Below, one piece after another: positions 1 through 8,562 of a stretch of DNA of 64,000 nt (positions within the stretch are counted from its first letter, which is position 1; each line of letters begins with the position of its first letter). The stretch lies in NCBI GenBank assembly GCA_017481945.1, contig JAFUOJ010000031.1, forward strand, positions 1-64,000, read 5' to 3'. The position numbers and the translations under genes are program-made. Source of the stretch: Parabacteroides sp. Its GTDB lineage: Bacteria > Bacteroidota > Bacteroidia > Bacteroidales > Tannerellaceae. Under the pieces are notes generated by a model. It searched no databases. It was not told the origin of the DNA and saw only the letters and a program-made list of their open reading frames with translations.

Positions 1-120
1 AAACTCAATCTTGTTCGCACTTTGATTGGGATCGGTCAACCATACGCTCAAACCTTCATTGTAAACTGATCCTGCTACCTTCTCGGATACGACTATCCCA
101 ATGTGATGTAATGTTCTCAT
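1..120 (-). CDS. VOC (glyoxalase-fold) protein, N-terminal fragment
   Basis: The first 40 codons of a gene that runs off the left edge, starting at the ATG whose complement is at 118-120. The start reads MRTLHHIGIVV, and LHHIGIVV is the usual first beta strand of vicinal-oxygen-chelate proteins, with the first His a typical metal ligand. A later DPNQSANKIEF stretch also fits small VOC/lactoylglutathione-lyase-like proteins. It follows the ccsA-type gene by 35 bases on the same strand, so it may be the last gene of the cytochrome operon. The substrate cannot be told from 40 residues. Confidence 0.6.
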   Translation of the reverse strand, partial: MRTLHHIGIVVSEKVAGSVYNEGLSVWLTDPNQSANKIEF

Positions 121-155
121 GACTAATAAATTTAATTTGTTTATAATGATTTCTT

Positions 156-2582
156 TCAATACTTCCACCTTTTTCGAGAAAGAATGGCTAAAACAACTAC
201 AATTCCCAAAGTTAAATAAAGATACAAAAATATTCCATGTATATTATCATTTTGTCCATATGAATGCATTCCACTTAAAAAATAGTTCACTCCGAAGAAT
301 GTCATCAATACAGACGCAAACGCTACTACAGACAATAAATTAAATAACCAAGTATTGTTCCAACGTTTTACCAAATGTAAATGAGTAACTATAGCATAAA
401 CCACCATTGTAATCAATGCCCACGTTTCTTTAGGATCCCAGCCCCAATAACGTCCCCAAGATTCGTTTGCCCACACAGCTCCTAAAAAGGTACCGATTGT
501 CATCAGTGCTAACCCTATCCAAAGAGACATCTCGTTTACAATACTTAATTCCGTTATACGTGCCTTTAAAATCACTTCATTCCTCTTTCCGACAATACTC
601 ATCATAACCATATTAGTTAATCCAATCAAACAACTAATACCAAAGAATCCATAAGCAGCGACAATCACTGCAACATGAAACATCAACCACGGAGATTTTA
701 AGACAGGTACCAACGGATTAATCTCAGGGTCCATCCAATTTAAACTGGAAACAAACAGAATAATTCCTCCAAACAAAGTAGCCAATGCAAAAGTTATTGT
801 ACTTCTACGGACAAATAACAACCCTGCAAAAACAGTAGCCCATGCCACATAAACCATTGTCTCATAAGAATTACTCCAAGGAGCATACCCTCCAATATAC
901 CAACGCATTCCCATTCCATACATGTGATAATGGAAAACTATCAAAACCCCTATACCTAATAACCATATCACCGCTTTCATCCAGCGACTCTGGCGGAAAA
1001 GCATAATAAAAGAAAATACCAACAACAAGCCCCCTAAGACTAAATATCCAATCTTACAATAACGGAAAATCTCCATCTTGTTGTACTTCAACTCTACTTG
1101 TATACGCTCTTTACTAATATCAAGAGTCTTATTTTTAGCTTGTTGATAGGTATCAATCATTCCTACAATTTCATCCGCTTTTGACCAATTTCCACTCTTT
1201 AATCCTTCTTGTACCTCTGATAAATACCAACCTAAAATGCGAGAAACAAACATAGAATCTTTTCCTGAAAAGATTGAAAGGTCATCTCCCGGAGCATACC
1301 ATTTCTGATTGGGATCATCTTCTTTGGGGAAGATATTCAGCATTTGATAATTAATCAACTGATGGAATATATTCAATTGTTCGTCTAACTTCATCAAGTC
1401 TTTATCAAAACGTGTACGCAAAGCAGGCATTTTATTATAGGCCTCTTCCAATTTTTCTTGTAACTTATAATTTCCATTACTATCAAAGACTTGAATATAA
1501 GCGCACTCCCCGTCTGTTAAATCATAGTAGTTTGCCAATTCCGGATTAGATAATGCAATAAAAGGAACTCTCATCCACATATCAGGCATAGCTAAAAGAC
1601 TCAATAAGAATTGATCAGAATTTAAATTCCCTATTTTATCCGATTTGTGTAATTTACGAAGTATTTCAGAAGAGAATGTATTAATTGGCATCATACGTCC
1701 GCTACTCGATTGAACAGGTAATGCTCCAAATCGTTCCGCATGTTCAGGACTCACCTTATACTTCTGTACTGTTTCCAATAAATAGGCCGTATCCTCTTTC
1801 GCCATCATTGGATATACATTTACCAACGAAAGTAATATTATTGTCATTTTTGCAATCTTACACAACTCCTTCAATCGACGACTTTGATGCATAAAACGTG
1901 AATCTTTTCCTACGAAGCAGAATACCAAACCTATTACAAGTAGTAAATAACCAGTATAGGTAATATTACGACCTGCAACATCGGAATTCACAGACAATAT
2001 AGTTCCTTGTTCATCTTGGTCATAAGAAGCTTGAAAGAAACGGTACCCCTTTATATCCAATACATTATTCATGAATATACGAGCCTCCTGCTTCTGCCCA
2101 TCTACATGAACTATAACTTCACTTTCATAAGAAGAAGGACTGGTAGAACCCGGATAACGAGTTAATGTAAATCTCTTTAATTCAACGGAAAAAGGTAAGG
2201 TGTGAATAACGGTTTTACCAGCGGATTGAACCGCTATTTGATTACTAGTTTCCCCTTCACGTAGATGTAAGATTCCCTCTTGGCTAAAAAGAAAAGAGGT
2301 CAATGCCCCCAATAAAATCACTATAAATGCGAAATGAGTCAGGATGAATCCCCACTTTCCTTGTTTCAGAAAATGATATTTAATAACAACTACAACAAAA
2401 TTAACTACTAAAAGAAATTGGAGAAAGAAAAATAAAGGAGAATAATAAACTATGGTCTTTGCAACAGCGGTACCATGATACTTCTCAATAAAAGTAGCAA
2501 CAGCCAGACCAAAAGCATAAATCAGTAACAAAACTATTGTCGTTACAAAGGAAGAGAATATTTTTTCGAGTTTAGCTTTCAT
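156..2582 (-). CDS. Cytochrome c biogenesis protein, ResB-CcsA fusion
   Basis: 808 residues. Membrane protein of the System II cytochrome c maturation pathway, which carries haem across the inner membrane and attaches it to CxxCH motifs. The N-terminal third is ResB-like: membrane segments near residues 10-30, 50-70 and 75-100, then a periplasmic stretch. The C-terminal half is CcsA-like, with many helices, the WWD haem-handling motif (WGRYWGWDPKETWAL, around residue 715) and conserved His in MLFHVAV and VTHLHLVKRW. Fused ResB-CcsA proteins are usual in Bacteroidetes. It lies directly downstream of two genes for CxxCH proteins, so it probably matures them. A hairpin at 2602-2628 separates it from the gene upstream and may lower its expression. 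Confidence 0.92.
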   Translation of the reverse strand: MKAKLEKIFSSFVTTIVLLLIYAFGLAVATFIEKYHGTAVAKTIVYYSPLFFFLQFLLVVNFVVVVIKYHFLKQGKWGFILTHFAFIVILLGALTSFLFSQEGILHLREGETSNQIAVQSAGKTVIHTLPFSVELKRFTLTRYPGSTSPSSYESEVIVHVDGQKQEARIFMNNVLDIKGYRFFQASYDQDEQGTILSVNSDVAGRNITYTGYLLLVIGLVFCFVGKDSRFMHQSRRLKELCKIAKMTIILLSLVNVYPMMAKEDTAYLLETVQKYKVSPEHAERFGALPVQSSSGRMMPINTFSSEILRKLHKSDKIGNLNSDQFLLSLLAMPDMWMRVPFIALSNPELANYYDLTDGECAYIQVFDSNGNYKLQEKLEEAYNKMPALRTRFDKDLMKLDEQLNIFHQLINYQMLNIFPKEDDPNQKWYAPGDDLSIFSGKDSMFVSRILGWYLSEVQEGLKSGNWSKADEIVGMIDTYQQAKNKTLDISKERIQVELKYNKMEIFRYCKIGYLVLGGLLLVFSFIMLFRQSRWMKAVIWLLGIGVLIVFHYHMYGMGMRWYIGGYAPWSNSYETMVYVAWATVFAGLLFVRRSTITFALATLFGGIILFVSSLNWMDPEINPLVPVLKSPWLMFHVAVIVAAYGFFGISCLIGLTNMVMMSIVGKRNEVILKARITELSIVNEMSLWIGLALMTIGTFLGAVWANESWGRYWGWDPKETWALITMVVYAIVTHLHLVKRWNNTWLFNLLSVVAFASVLMTFFGVNYFLSGMHSYGQNDNIHGIFLYLYLTLGIVVVLAILSRKRWKY

Positions 2583-2601
2583 CTATTTTTAATATAAAGT
2601 G

Positions 2602-2628
2602 CACCGAGGCAGAAATTCTACCTCGGTG
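2602..2628 (-). terminator. Intergenic hairpin (attenuator or weak terminator)
   Basis: A perfect 8-bp stem, CACCGAGG pairing with CCTCGGTG, around an 11-base AT-rich loop. It lies in the 63-base gap after the large cytochrome/FGE gene and before the ccsA-type gene. The downstream T-run on the minus strand is broken (TTTATATTAAAAATAG), so it may terminate only partly or protect the mRNA 3' end. Confidence 0.55.
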
Positions 2629-2645
2629 TCTCTATTTATAAATTA

Positions 2646-5600
2646 TCAATCTTCAATGATCATACGGAAACCAACATTGAATACCGGCTGATAAGGATAA
2701 TAAGCCTTACGAGTATGTGCCGTTGCGTATTTTGGACGGTCAAAGAATGAACCACCACGAGCTACTTTATATTCAGATGTTTCTTTTGTCTTCTCATTGT
2801 AAGGATAAGAAACATAGTCAGAACGGGTCCACTCAGCCACGTTACCGTGCATATTGTACAAACCAAATGGGTTGGCTTCATATACTTTACCACCGACCTG
2901 AACTAAGCTACCATCATCAACACTTTCTTCTTTTGGAAGATAAGTATAATACTTATACCAGCGATTAGACTTATCCATCGGTTTCGGGTCTACCCCATAA
3001 ACAGCGAATAATAAAGTTGTCTTATCTGCTAAATTTTCTTTCTTACCAAAATCAGTGTGTGTATCACCATACCAGAAATCTTCGTTATTACCAGCACGAC
3101 AAGCCCATTCCCACTGTGCTTCTGTTGGAAGTGTGATATTCAAACCTGTCTTTTCACTCAACTTCTTACAATACTCCATTGCTTCGTTGTAGCTAACGCG
3201 GATAACCGGTTGTTCTGGCTGATTAGCTGGATATCCCTGGTTTACATGGTCTTTCCACTGCTGATCCATGTGACGACTATCATGCTCCGGACAGATCACA
3301 TTATACTGTTCATTAGTTGTTTCCAACTCAGCCATCCAGAATCCTTTGCTAATTTTTACTTTAGCTGTCGGATAAGCGTCTGGTTCACCAGCATAGCTAC
3401 CCATCACAAATTCACCGGCAGGAATACGTACGAAATTGATTTTTACACCAGGTGCAATTTCAACCACTTTACAAGTTTCGGTTTCCTTTGCCAACATTTC
3501 TTTGATCTTAGCAGCATCAAACGGCCAACCTTTAGCCTTCACATTCTTAACCTTTACATCCGCAGCCTTTTCTGGCATAACCGGAGTAATAGGACCCTTA
3601 TTCTTCAAATAGTCAGCATAATCAGCAATTTCCTTTTGCCAATCTACACCTGCTCCATTTGCATACTTATCAGTTAATTCTTTACGGCGTTTGATCTGAT
3701 CAAATCCCTGATACGGTATTACCTCTTTACCAATCACGTTCGCATTGAAATAACCTTTATCTGGAGCATTGTAGTCAATCCAGTTATACAACTTTCTCCA
3801 TTCTTCGTCTGTCAACTTCACATTATAGTGACCTTTCTTCAACATACGAACCAAATCACTTGTGTTTGGATGATATTCATACGGATACAATACCAACATA
3901 TCTCCTTCACCTCCTTGACGGTGGATATACGGATGAATGTTCAAATAAGAGGTACCGTAACCTAACTTATCTTTTTTACCACCACGCAAATCAAATGCTT
4001 TACCTTCACCATTGTGACAAGCAATACATGCACGGTCTAAAATTGGTTGAATTTCCAAATCAAAAGTGAAAGAACGTACACCACCTTCAGGTAAAGTCAA
4101 AGAAACCGGTGCTTTCTGAGAAGCAATCACACGCTTCGGAATCGCAATCTGATTCTGATCTTCATGACAACCGATACAAGATACAACTTCTCCCGGCTGA
4201 CCAGTTACCCAACTACGCATCCACTGAATAGCAACACCATCCTTATCTAATGGTTGGATAGAAATCGGAGTGTTAGCTGGAGCTTTGAAAATAACAGAGC
4301 CATCTTCTTCTACAGGGACAGTACCCAAAATACGTTTAATATCCCAACCTGATTGAATACCATGCCAATTGTGGTCAGAAGTAGTCTTCAAGTAAGCATA
4401 TTCATACGCATGTAAACGAAGTGCCTTTACAGTTCCACGAGGAATACCTTTCAAACCTTCTCCTTCATAAATATCCTGAATAAAGAAAGTAGCTTCCTTT
4501 TCATCCAATTTTACACGGTCAGGTATTGACGGAGGAGTTTTAGTTTCACGAACAATAATCGGACTGATGTAACCTTCTCCTTCTGATTTCATTAAACAAG
4601 TCACATTATCATATACGTCTACCAAATACAATCCCCATAAAGCATGTGGATCTAATTTAGCAGCCACCAAGAAATATTTATCGTTTAATGGAGTCGGTTT
4701 TACAAACTGAGGCCATACACCATTTACTAATTCGTCTTTAATAACCTCTTTGATTTCACGATTACGATGAGGTATTTCCTGCAACATACCAGCAGCACCC
4801 TTACGAGCTTTCGTCGGATCAAATAAGATTAGACGACCAGAACGAGCAACACCATGATGACCAGAAATAATACCAACGAATGCAGAAGAATGTCCTGGTA
4901 ACGGCTGAATATCAAATGTACTATTTGGGAACATAGAACCACTACCGTATAAAGCTTTCTGCTCTGTACCGTCCGGATTCATAGTCATCACAATACGAGT
5001 AAAATAATGAGTTAAATCAGTATATTCCCAACGAGTATACATAACTTTACCATTGTGCATAATAGTCGGATTCCAGTTAGCATCTTGGTCAAATGTCAAA
5101 CGACGCAAACTTTTATCTTTCGGATTATACAACATCATATTACCCACAATGTCAGCACCACTTACACAAGGCACACCTTGATAACCAATATTTGAGATTG
5201 CCAATACACGACCATCCGGCAAATAAGTTCCATCATAGAACTCAATATCCGGCTCTTCGCATTCCACCATTGGTTTCAATCCCGTACCATCCAATTTAAC
5301 TTCAAAGATGTTCCAATGTTTGTTTTCCTCTGTCTGAGTAAACATCACACGGTCTGCATCCCAATGTAATTTCAAATCAGAAATTGGAGAACCATTTTTC
5401 GGAGCATAGATAGAACGTACTTGAACATCCCCACGAAGGTTTGTCAACTCTACGATATCAGCTTTAAAGCCAGCACGAGGAGCTGAAGACTGGTTACTCC
5501 AGTTATTTGTTTGTGTACCTAAAGACGGAGACATGATATGATGTGCCTTTGCTCCCAATTGATAACGAGCAGCCACAACTTTATCAATATCCAATAACGG

Positions 5601-6644
5601 GTTACCCAACAAAATAGCCCGTTTACATTCTAACGCTTTCGTTGCATTATTGATTGCCTGTTCGTCTCCAGAGTAGATACCATCGAATCCCTTTTGAGTA
5701 AGCACCGACAATTCATTCAACATAGGCTCATATTTTGCAACATCATAACCTTTCTGTTTCTTCATATCTGCAAAAGCCAACTTAACAGCTTCTACATTCA
5801 ACCATTCCAAATCTTTTTGAAGATCTAAAACAGTACGAACAGTTGTATACAATTGCAAAGCATTACGTAGACGTTCTTCCGGAGTAGAACCTGAAAGGCT
5901 TTCCAATGCTTTTTTATAATATGAACCATCTTTCAACTCAGAAACAATAGTCGCAATCATTTCTTTTTCAGCGTCTTCTCCCTGAGTAGTCAACCAAGAT
6001 TCCAATCCATCAGCGTCAGCAGCTAAAGCTCCTAATTCTTTTGGATATTGTTTCAATAAATCATCCGCTAACTGCTTTGGATAAACATTCATAATACGGA
6101 AATTAACCGTACCTTTCTGATATTTATCTACAAGACCCGCTTCTGTTTCAAAACGAACATATTTCTTGTCAATGTTGTAAATTAATACAGCATTTGCATG
6201 ACAAAAGATACCATGATCATATTTCTTACCTCCTACAATCAATGGATCTCCATACATTGTTTCATTACGGAAAGCTCTTTTTGCCCCAGTCTTTTCAAAA
6301 ACAGGATCTAATTCGTCCAACCAAACAACGGAACCATCTTCCTTGATTAAACGAGCATTTACGAATGTACTCCAATCATCGCCAGTACCATCAGGACCTC
6401 CAGAAGCAATTAAAACTAACTGGTCTTGTCCCTTTACATTGGCTGACATGACAGTCGCTTTCTCAAAAGAGCGAACAACAGGAGAAATTACAGGCATACC
6501 CACCTTAGCCAAGTTTGACCGTAATCCCAACTTTGCCTCTATTGAAGCGTCCATCCAAGTCTTCGCTTTCTTGGTTTTCGGAGCAGCCGAAACCAAGAAA
6601 GGTAAAGACAAGAATAATGTTATTAATAACTTAATATTATTCAT
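2646..6644 (-). CDS. Multidomain di-haem c protein: NPCBM, hydrazine-synthase-alpha-like and FGE-like domains
   Basis: 1332 residues with a signal peptide (first ~20 residues, ending LVSAA), so exported. Parts in order: an NPCBM/NEW2-like beta-sandwich (about 85-185; GGKKYDHGIFCHAN), a helical stretch (about 200-350), and a region from about 370 that reads like the middle domain of hydrazine synthase alpha (GDVQVRSIY, TRWEYTDLTHYF, PGHSSAFVGIISGHHG). Two c-type haem sites follow, CIGCH at 823-827 and CIACH at 873-877. Last is a formylglycine-generating-enzyme/SUMF1-like domain (about 1068-1332; AGEFVMGS, MHGNVAEW, ARGGSFF, NVGFR). The catalytic Cys of true FGE is missing: the usual CR site reads HTRKAY. 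This architecture is more familiar from Planctomycetes/Verrucomicrobia than gut Bacteroidales. Catalysis is unknown; a periplasmic redox role is inferred. Confidence 0.85.
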   Translation of the reverse strand: MNNIKLLITLFLSLPFLVSAAPKTKKAKTWMDASIEAKLGLRSNLAKVGMPVISPVVRSFEKATVMSANVKGQDQLVLIASGGPDGTGDDWSTFVNARLIKEDGSVVWLDELDPVFEKTGAKRAFRNETMYGDPLIVGGKKYDHGIFCHANAVLIYNIDKKYVRFETEAGLVDKYQKGTVNFRIMNVYPKQLADDLLKQYPKELGALAADADGLESWLTTQGEDAEKEMIATIVSELKDGSYYKKALESLSGSTPEERLRNALQLYTTVRTVLDLQKDLEWLNVEAVKLAFADMKKQKGYDVAKYEPMLNELSVLTQKGFDGIYSGDEQAINNATKALECKRAILLGNPLLDIDKVVAARYQLGAKAHHIMSPSLGTQTNNWSNQSSAPRAGFKADIVELTNLRGDVQVRSIYAPKNGSPISDLKLHWDADRVMFTQTEENKHWNIFEVKLDGTGLKPMVECEEPDIEFYDGTYLPDGRVLAISNIGYQGVPCVSGADIVGNMMLYNPKDKSLRRLTFDQDANWNPTIMHNGKVMYTRWEYTDLTHYFTRIVMTMNPDGTEQKALYGSGSMFPNSTFDIQPLPGHSSAFVGIISGHHGVARSGRLILFDPTKARKGAAGMLQEIPHRNREIKEVIKDELVNGVWPQFVKPTPLNDKYFLVAAKLDPHALWGLYLVDVYDNVTCLMKSEGEGYISPIIVRETKTPPSIPDRVKLDEKEATFFIQDIYEGEGLKGIPRGTVKALRLHAYEYAYLKTTSDHNWHGIQSGWDIKRILGTVPVEEDGSVIFKAPANTPISIQPLDKDGVAIQWMRSWVTGQPGEVVSCIGCHEDQNQIAIPKRVIASQKAPVSLTLPEGGVRSFTFDLEIQPILDRACIACHNGEGKAFDLRGGKKDKLGYGTSYLNIHPYIHRQGGEGDMLVLYPYEYHPNTSDLVRMLKKGHYNVKLTDEEWRKLYNWIDYNAPDKGYFNANVIGKEVIPYQGFDQIKRRKELTDKYANGAGVDWQKEIADYADYLKNKGPITPVMPEKAADVKVKNVKAKGWPFDAAKIKEMLAKETETCKVVEIAPGVKINFVRIPAGEFVMGSYAGEPDAYPTAKVKISKGFWMAELETTNEQYNVICPEHDSRHMDQQWKDHVNQGYPANQPEQPVIRVSYNEAMEYCKKLSEKTGLNITLPTEAQWEWACRAGNNEDFWYGDTHTDFGKKENLADKTTLLFAVYGVDPKPMDKSNRWYKYYTYLPKEESVDDGSLVQVGGKVYEANPFGLYNMHGNVAEWTRSDYVSYPYNEKTKETSEYKVARGGSFFDRPKYATAHTRKAYYPYQPVFNVGFRMIIED

Positions 6645-6671
6645 AAATATAGATTAAGGCGTTAGCAATAA

Positions 6672-7424
6672 TTATAACGCAGCCTTAGAATTAGTAAAGC
6701 GTAAACCAGCATTATCGTGGTAACAAGCCCATTCATCTACTACAGCACCTTCAGGACCAGCCATCATAAAGTGGAATGTACCCAATTCTTTCAGGCGAAG
6801 AATATCACCAACTTTCTGAACTACAAAGTTCTTACTCTTAATCGGACCATGACCTGCAGGAATAGCCGGAGCGTTAGGAGTTGCTTCACCTACTTCAGAG
6901 AAATTATAAACCCAACCTTTTTCAACCATCCAAGATTCATGCTTTGCAGGGAAATCTGTCTTTACATGAGCATGTTCAGGAATCATTTGACCTGGTAACA
7001 AATAGATAGCATGAGCAAAATATCCATGTTCTGGGTCATTGATCCAGAAGATACCACCCATACCTACATTTTCGAAGTCACCTAAACCAAAATCTGTTAC
7101 CCACATTTCTTTAGCCATAAAATCAGTAAAAGGAACACCATAGAAAGCTAACATATCTTTCATTGCTTCCATTGCAACGTCCTGTTGAAATTTGCCGTCT
7201 TTATAGAAATCGGCATTTGTAAATTTCTTTGCGTACTTCATATCTTTTTTACATTTAGTGTTAGTATTACAACATTGTTCAGTTGGGCATTGGGCAGCAT
7301 TTGCACATCCATCACCACTCTTTGGGCAAGTCCCATTTCCACTGTTAGAACCCGAGTTACAACAAGAAGCCATAGATACCAATAAAGCACCCATAGCTAC
7401 AGATTTAATCCAATTCTTTTTCAT
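6672..7424 (-). CDS. Cupin-like lipoprotein with Cys-rich N-terminal linker
   Basis: 250 residues. Lipoprotein signal with the lipobox ending at Cys21 (SMASC). The following linker is unusually rich in Cys (22, 33, 40, 46, 51, 52 and 58), spaced by Gly, Asn and Ser. The rest (about 70-250) has a cupin-like pattern with possible metal ligands in PEHAHVKTD, a nearby Glu, and a late His in GTFHFMMAGPEGA. Related cupin proteins, some resembling sugar isomerases, occur in Planctomycetes; this is an impression from memory. It sits 27 bases upstream of the large di-haem gene and 32 bases downstream of the chorismatase-like gene, so it is co-transcribed. Function unknown. The Cys tail could bind metal, form disulfides or anchor a redox partner. 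Confidence 0.75.
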   Translation of the reverse strand: MKKNWIKSVAMGALLVSMASCCNSGSNSGNGTCPKSGDGCANAAQCPTEQCCNTNTKCKKDMKYAKKFTNADFYKDGKFQQDVAMEAMKDMLAFYGVPFTDFMAKEMWVTDFGLGDFENVGMGGIFWINDPEHGYFAHAIYLLPGQMIPEHAHVKTDFPAKHESWMVEKGWVYNFSEVGEATPNAPAIPAGHGPIKSKNFVVQKVGDILRLKELGTFHFMMAGPEGAVVDEWACYHDNAGLRFTNSKAAL

Positions 7425-7456
7425 TTTTATTTATTTATTAGTTAATAATATTTGTC

Positions 7457-8557
7457 TTATTCAATAGCAATACCCTCTATCTCTATTAGCAGTTCATCAC
7501 GGCAAACATCCGCCCACATGTAAGAAATAGGAATATCCAAGTGATACCCTTCTAATAATTCACGTGCTTCTTCGTAAAAAGATTGTTCTTTCAGATAAAC
7601 ACGTAACATTTTCAGCTTCGCTTGACCAATCAATTCTGCTATATTTTCCATCGTAATATGTAACTGGCGAGCAAGTCCTACCCCTGTTAGACTTTCTTCG
7701 CCACGAATAGCAGCTGTACCTGAAATATAAACAATTCGACGATCATCGAATGTCATACTCTTTGCCCGTTCAAATTTGGGAGTTGCTTTTTTCTTATGAG
7801 CAACTTCCAAAACCTGTTCTGAATAAGCATGAGCTGCCACCTGCAACTTATTATCAATCGGAGTTGCATAACATTCTGGACGAGAAAAGACAACTGCGTC
7901 TACATCCACTAATACACCTCCTAAATTTGCCCCGATACCAGTTGCTGCTGGATACCCAATATTCCACTTTGTCCTTTCATAAAAATCAGAACGGACATTA
8001 TTGAACATTTGATAATGTTGATCACCTCCAGAAAAGCTAGTAATCCGCTCGATATAATTCCACTGACGAATAATATTGTTAATAGGGAAACCTTCTTGAC
8101 GCATAACATCTCCCAACATTCGGAAAACTTCCGTTGATTGTTGCAAAATGCCAAAGTTAATCACATCTCCATGAAATCCACCTGCAAACAAAAAACGTCC
8201 ATCCCTATTCGCTAAAGTTACATATGGAAAACCATTATAACGGCGAAAAGTCAATTGTTCTGAGTCTTCCGGTGTATAACTATGAGCTTCCAATATTAGC
8301 CCAGCATTTAATGGAGGTTGAGATACATAACTTAATACCGGCTCATGATTACCATAATATTTACGTATCTTTTCACGTAAAATAATTCGACGAGTTACAT
8401 ATTCTTCATTATTTGCAGGCTTACCAAAAAAGGCTAATCGTAAGATTTGTTCATCCTTAGGTAACTGTGCAAGTAATGCGTCTACCATCTCCCCAAACGA
8501 AGGTAATAACTCCGTCGTATATATATTATAATGTATCTTATCGCAATAATTCTTCAT
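7457..8557 (-). CDS. Chorismatase-like (FkbO/Hyg5/XanB2) RidA-fold protein
   Basis: 366 residues, no signal peptide, so cytoplasmic. The sequence fits the duplicated RidA-fold chorismatases, which hydrolyse or lyse chorismate to dihydroxycyclohexadienoate or hydroxybenzoates. A central YPAATGIGANLGG motif precedes a C-terminal RidA-like domain (about 270-366) with ISGTAAIRGEES and TMENIAELI. The end, ADVCRDELLIEIEGI, matches the family's ICR...LVEIEA active-site strand with its catalytic Glu. An N-terminal FAGGFHGD stretch is also family-like. It sits 5 bases from the upstream di-haem gene, inside a cytochrome operon, which is an unexpected place for it. A hydroxybenzoate product would suit an IclR-controlled operon, but this is inference. 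A RidA-like imine deaminase role is the alternative. Confidence 0.75.
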   Translation of the reverse strand: MKNYCDKIHYNIYTTELLPSFGEMVDALLAQLPKDEQILRLAFFGKPANNEEYVTRRIILREKIRKYYGNHEPVLSYVSQPPLNAGLILEAHSYTPEDSEQLTFRRYNGFPYVTLANRDGRFLFAGGFHGDVINFGILQQSTEVFRMLGDVMRQEGFPINNIIRQWNYIERITSFSGGDQHYQMFNNVRSDFYERTKWNIGYPAATGIGANLGGVLVDVDAVVFSRPECYATPIDNKLQVAAHAYSEQVLEVAHKKKATPKFERAKSMTFDDRRIVYISGTAAIRGEESLTGVGLARQLHITMENIAELIGQAKLKMLRVYLKEQSFYEEARELLEGYHLDIPISYMWADVCRDELLIEIEGIAIE

Positions 8558-8562
8558 GGTTA

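Noticed and set aside
3057-3677. 206-codon plus-strand open frame opposite the FGE-like gene
   Set aside because: Antisense shadow rich in Phe, Ser, Thr and Cys with no domain; the minus-strand gene is well supported.
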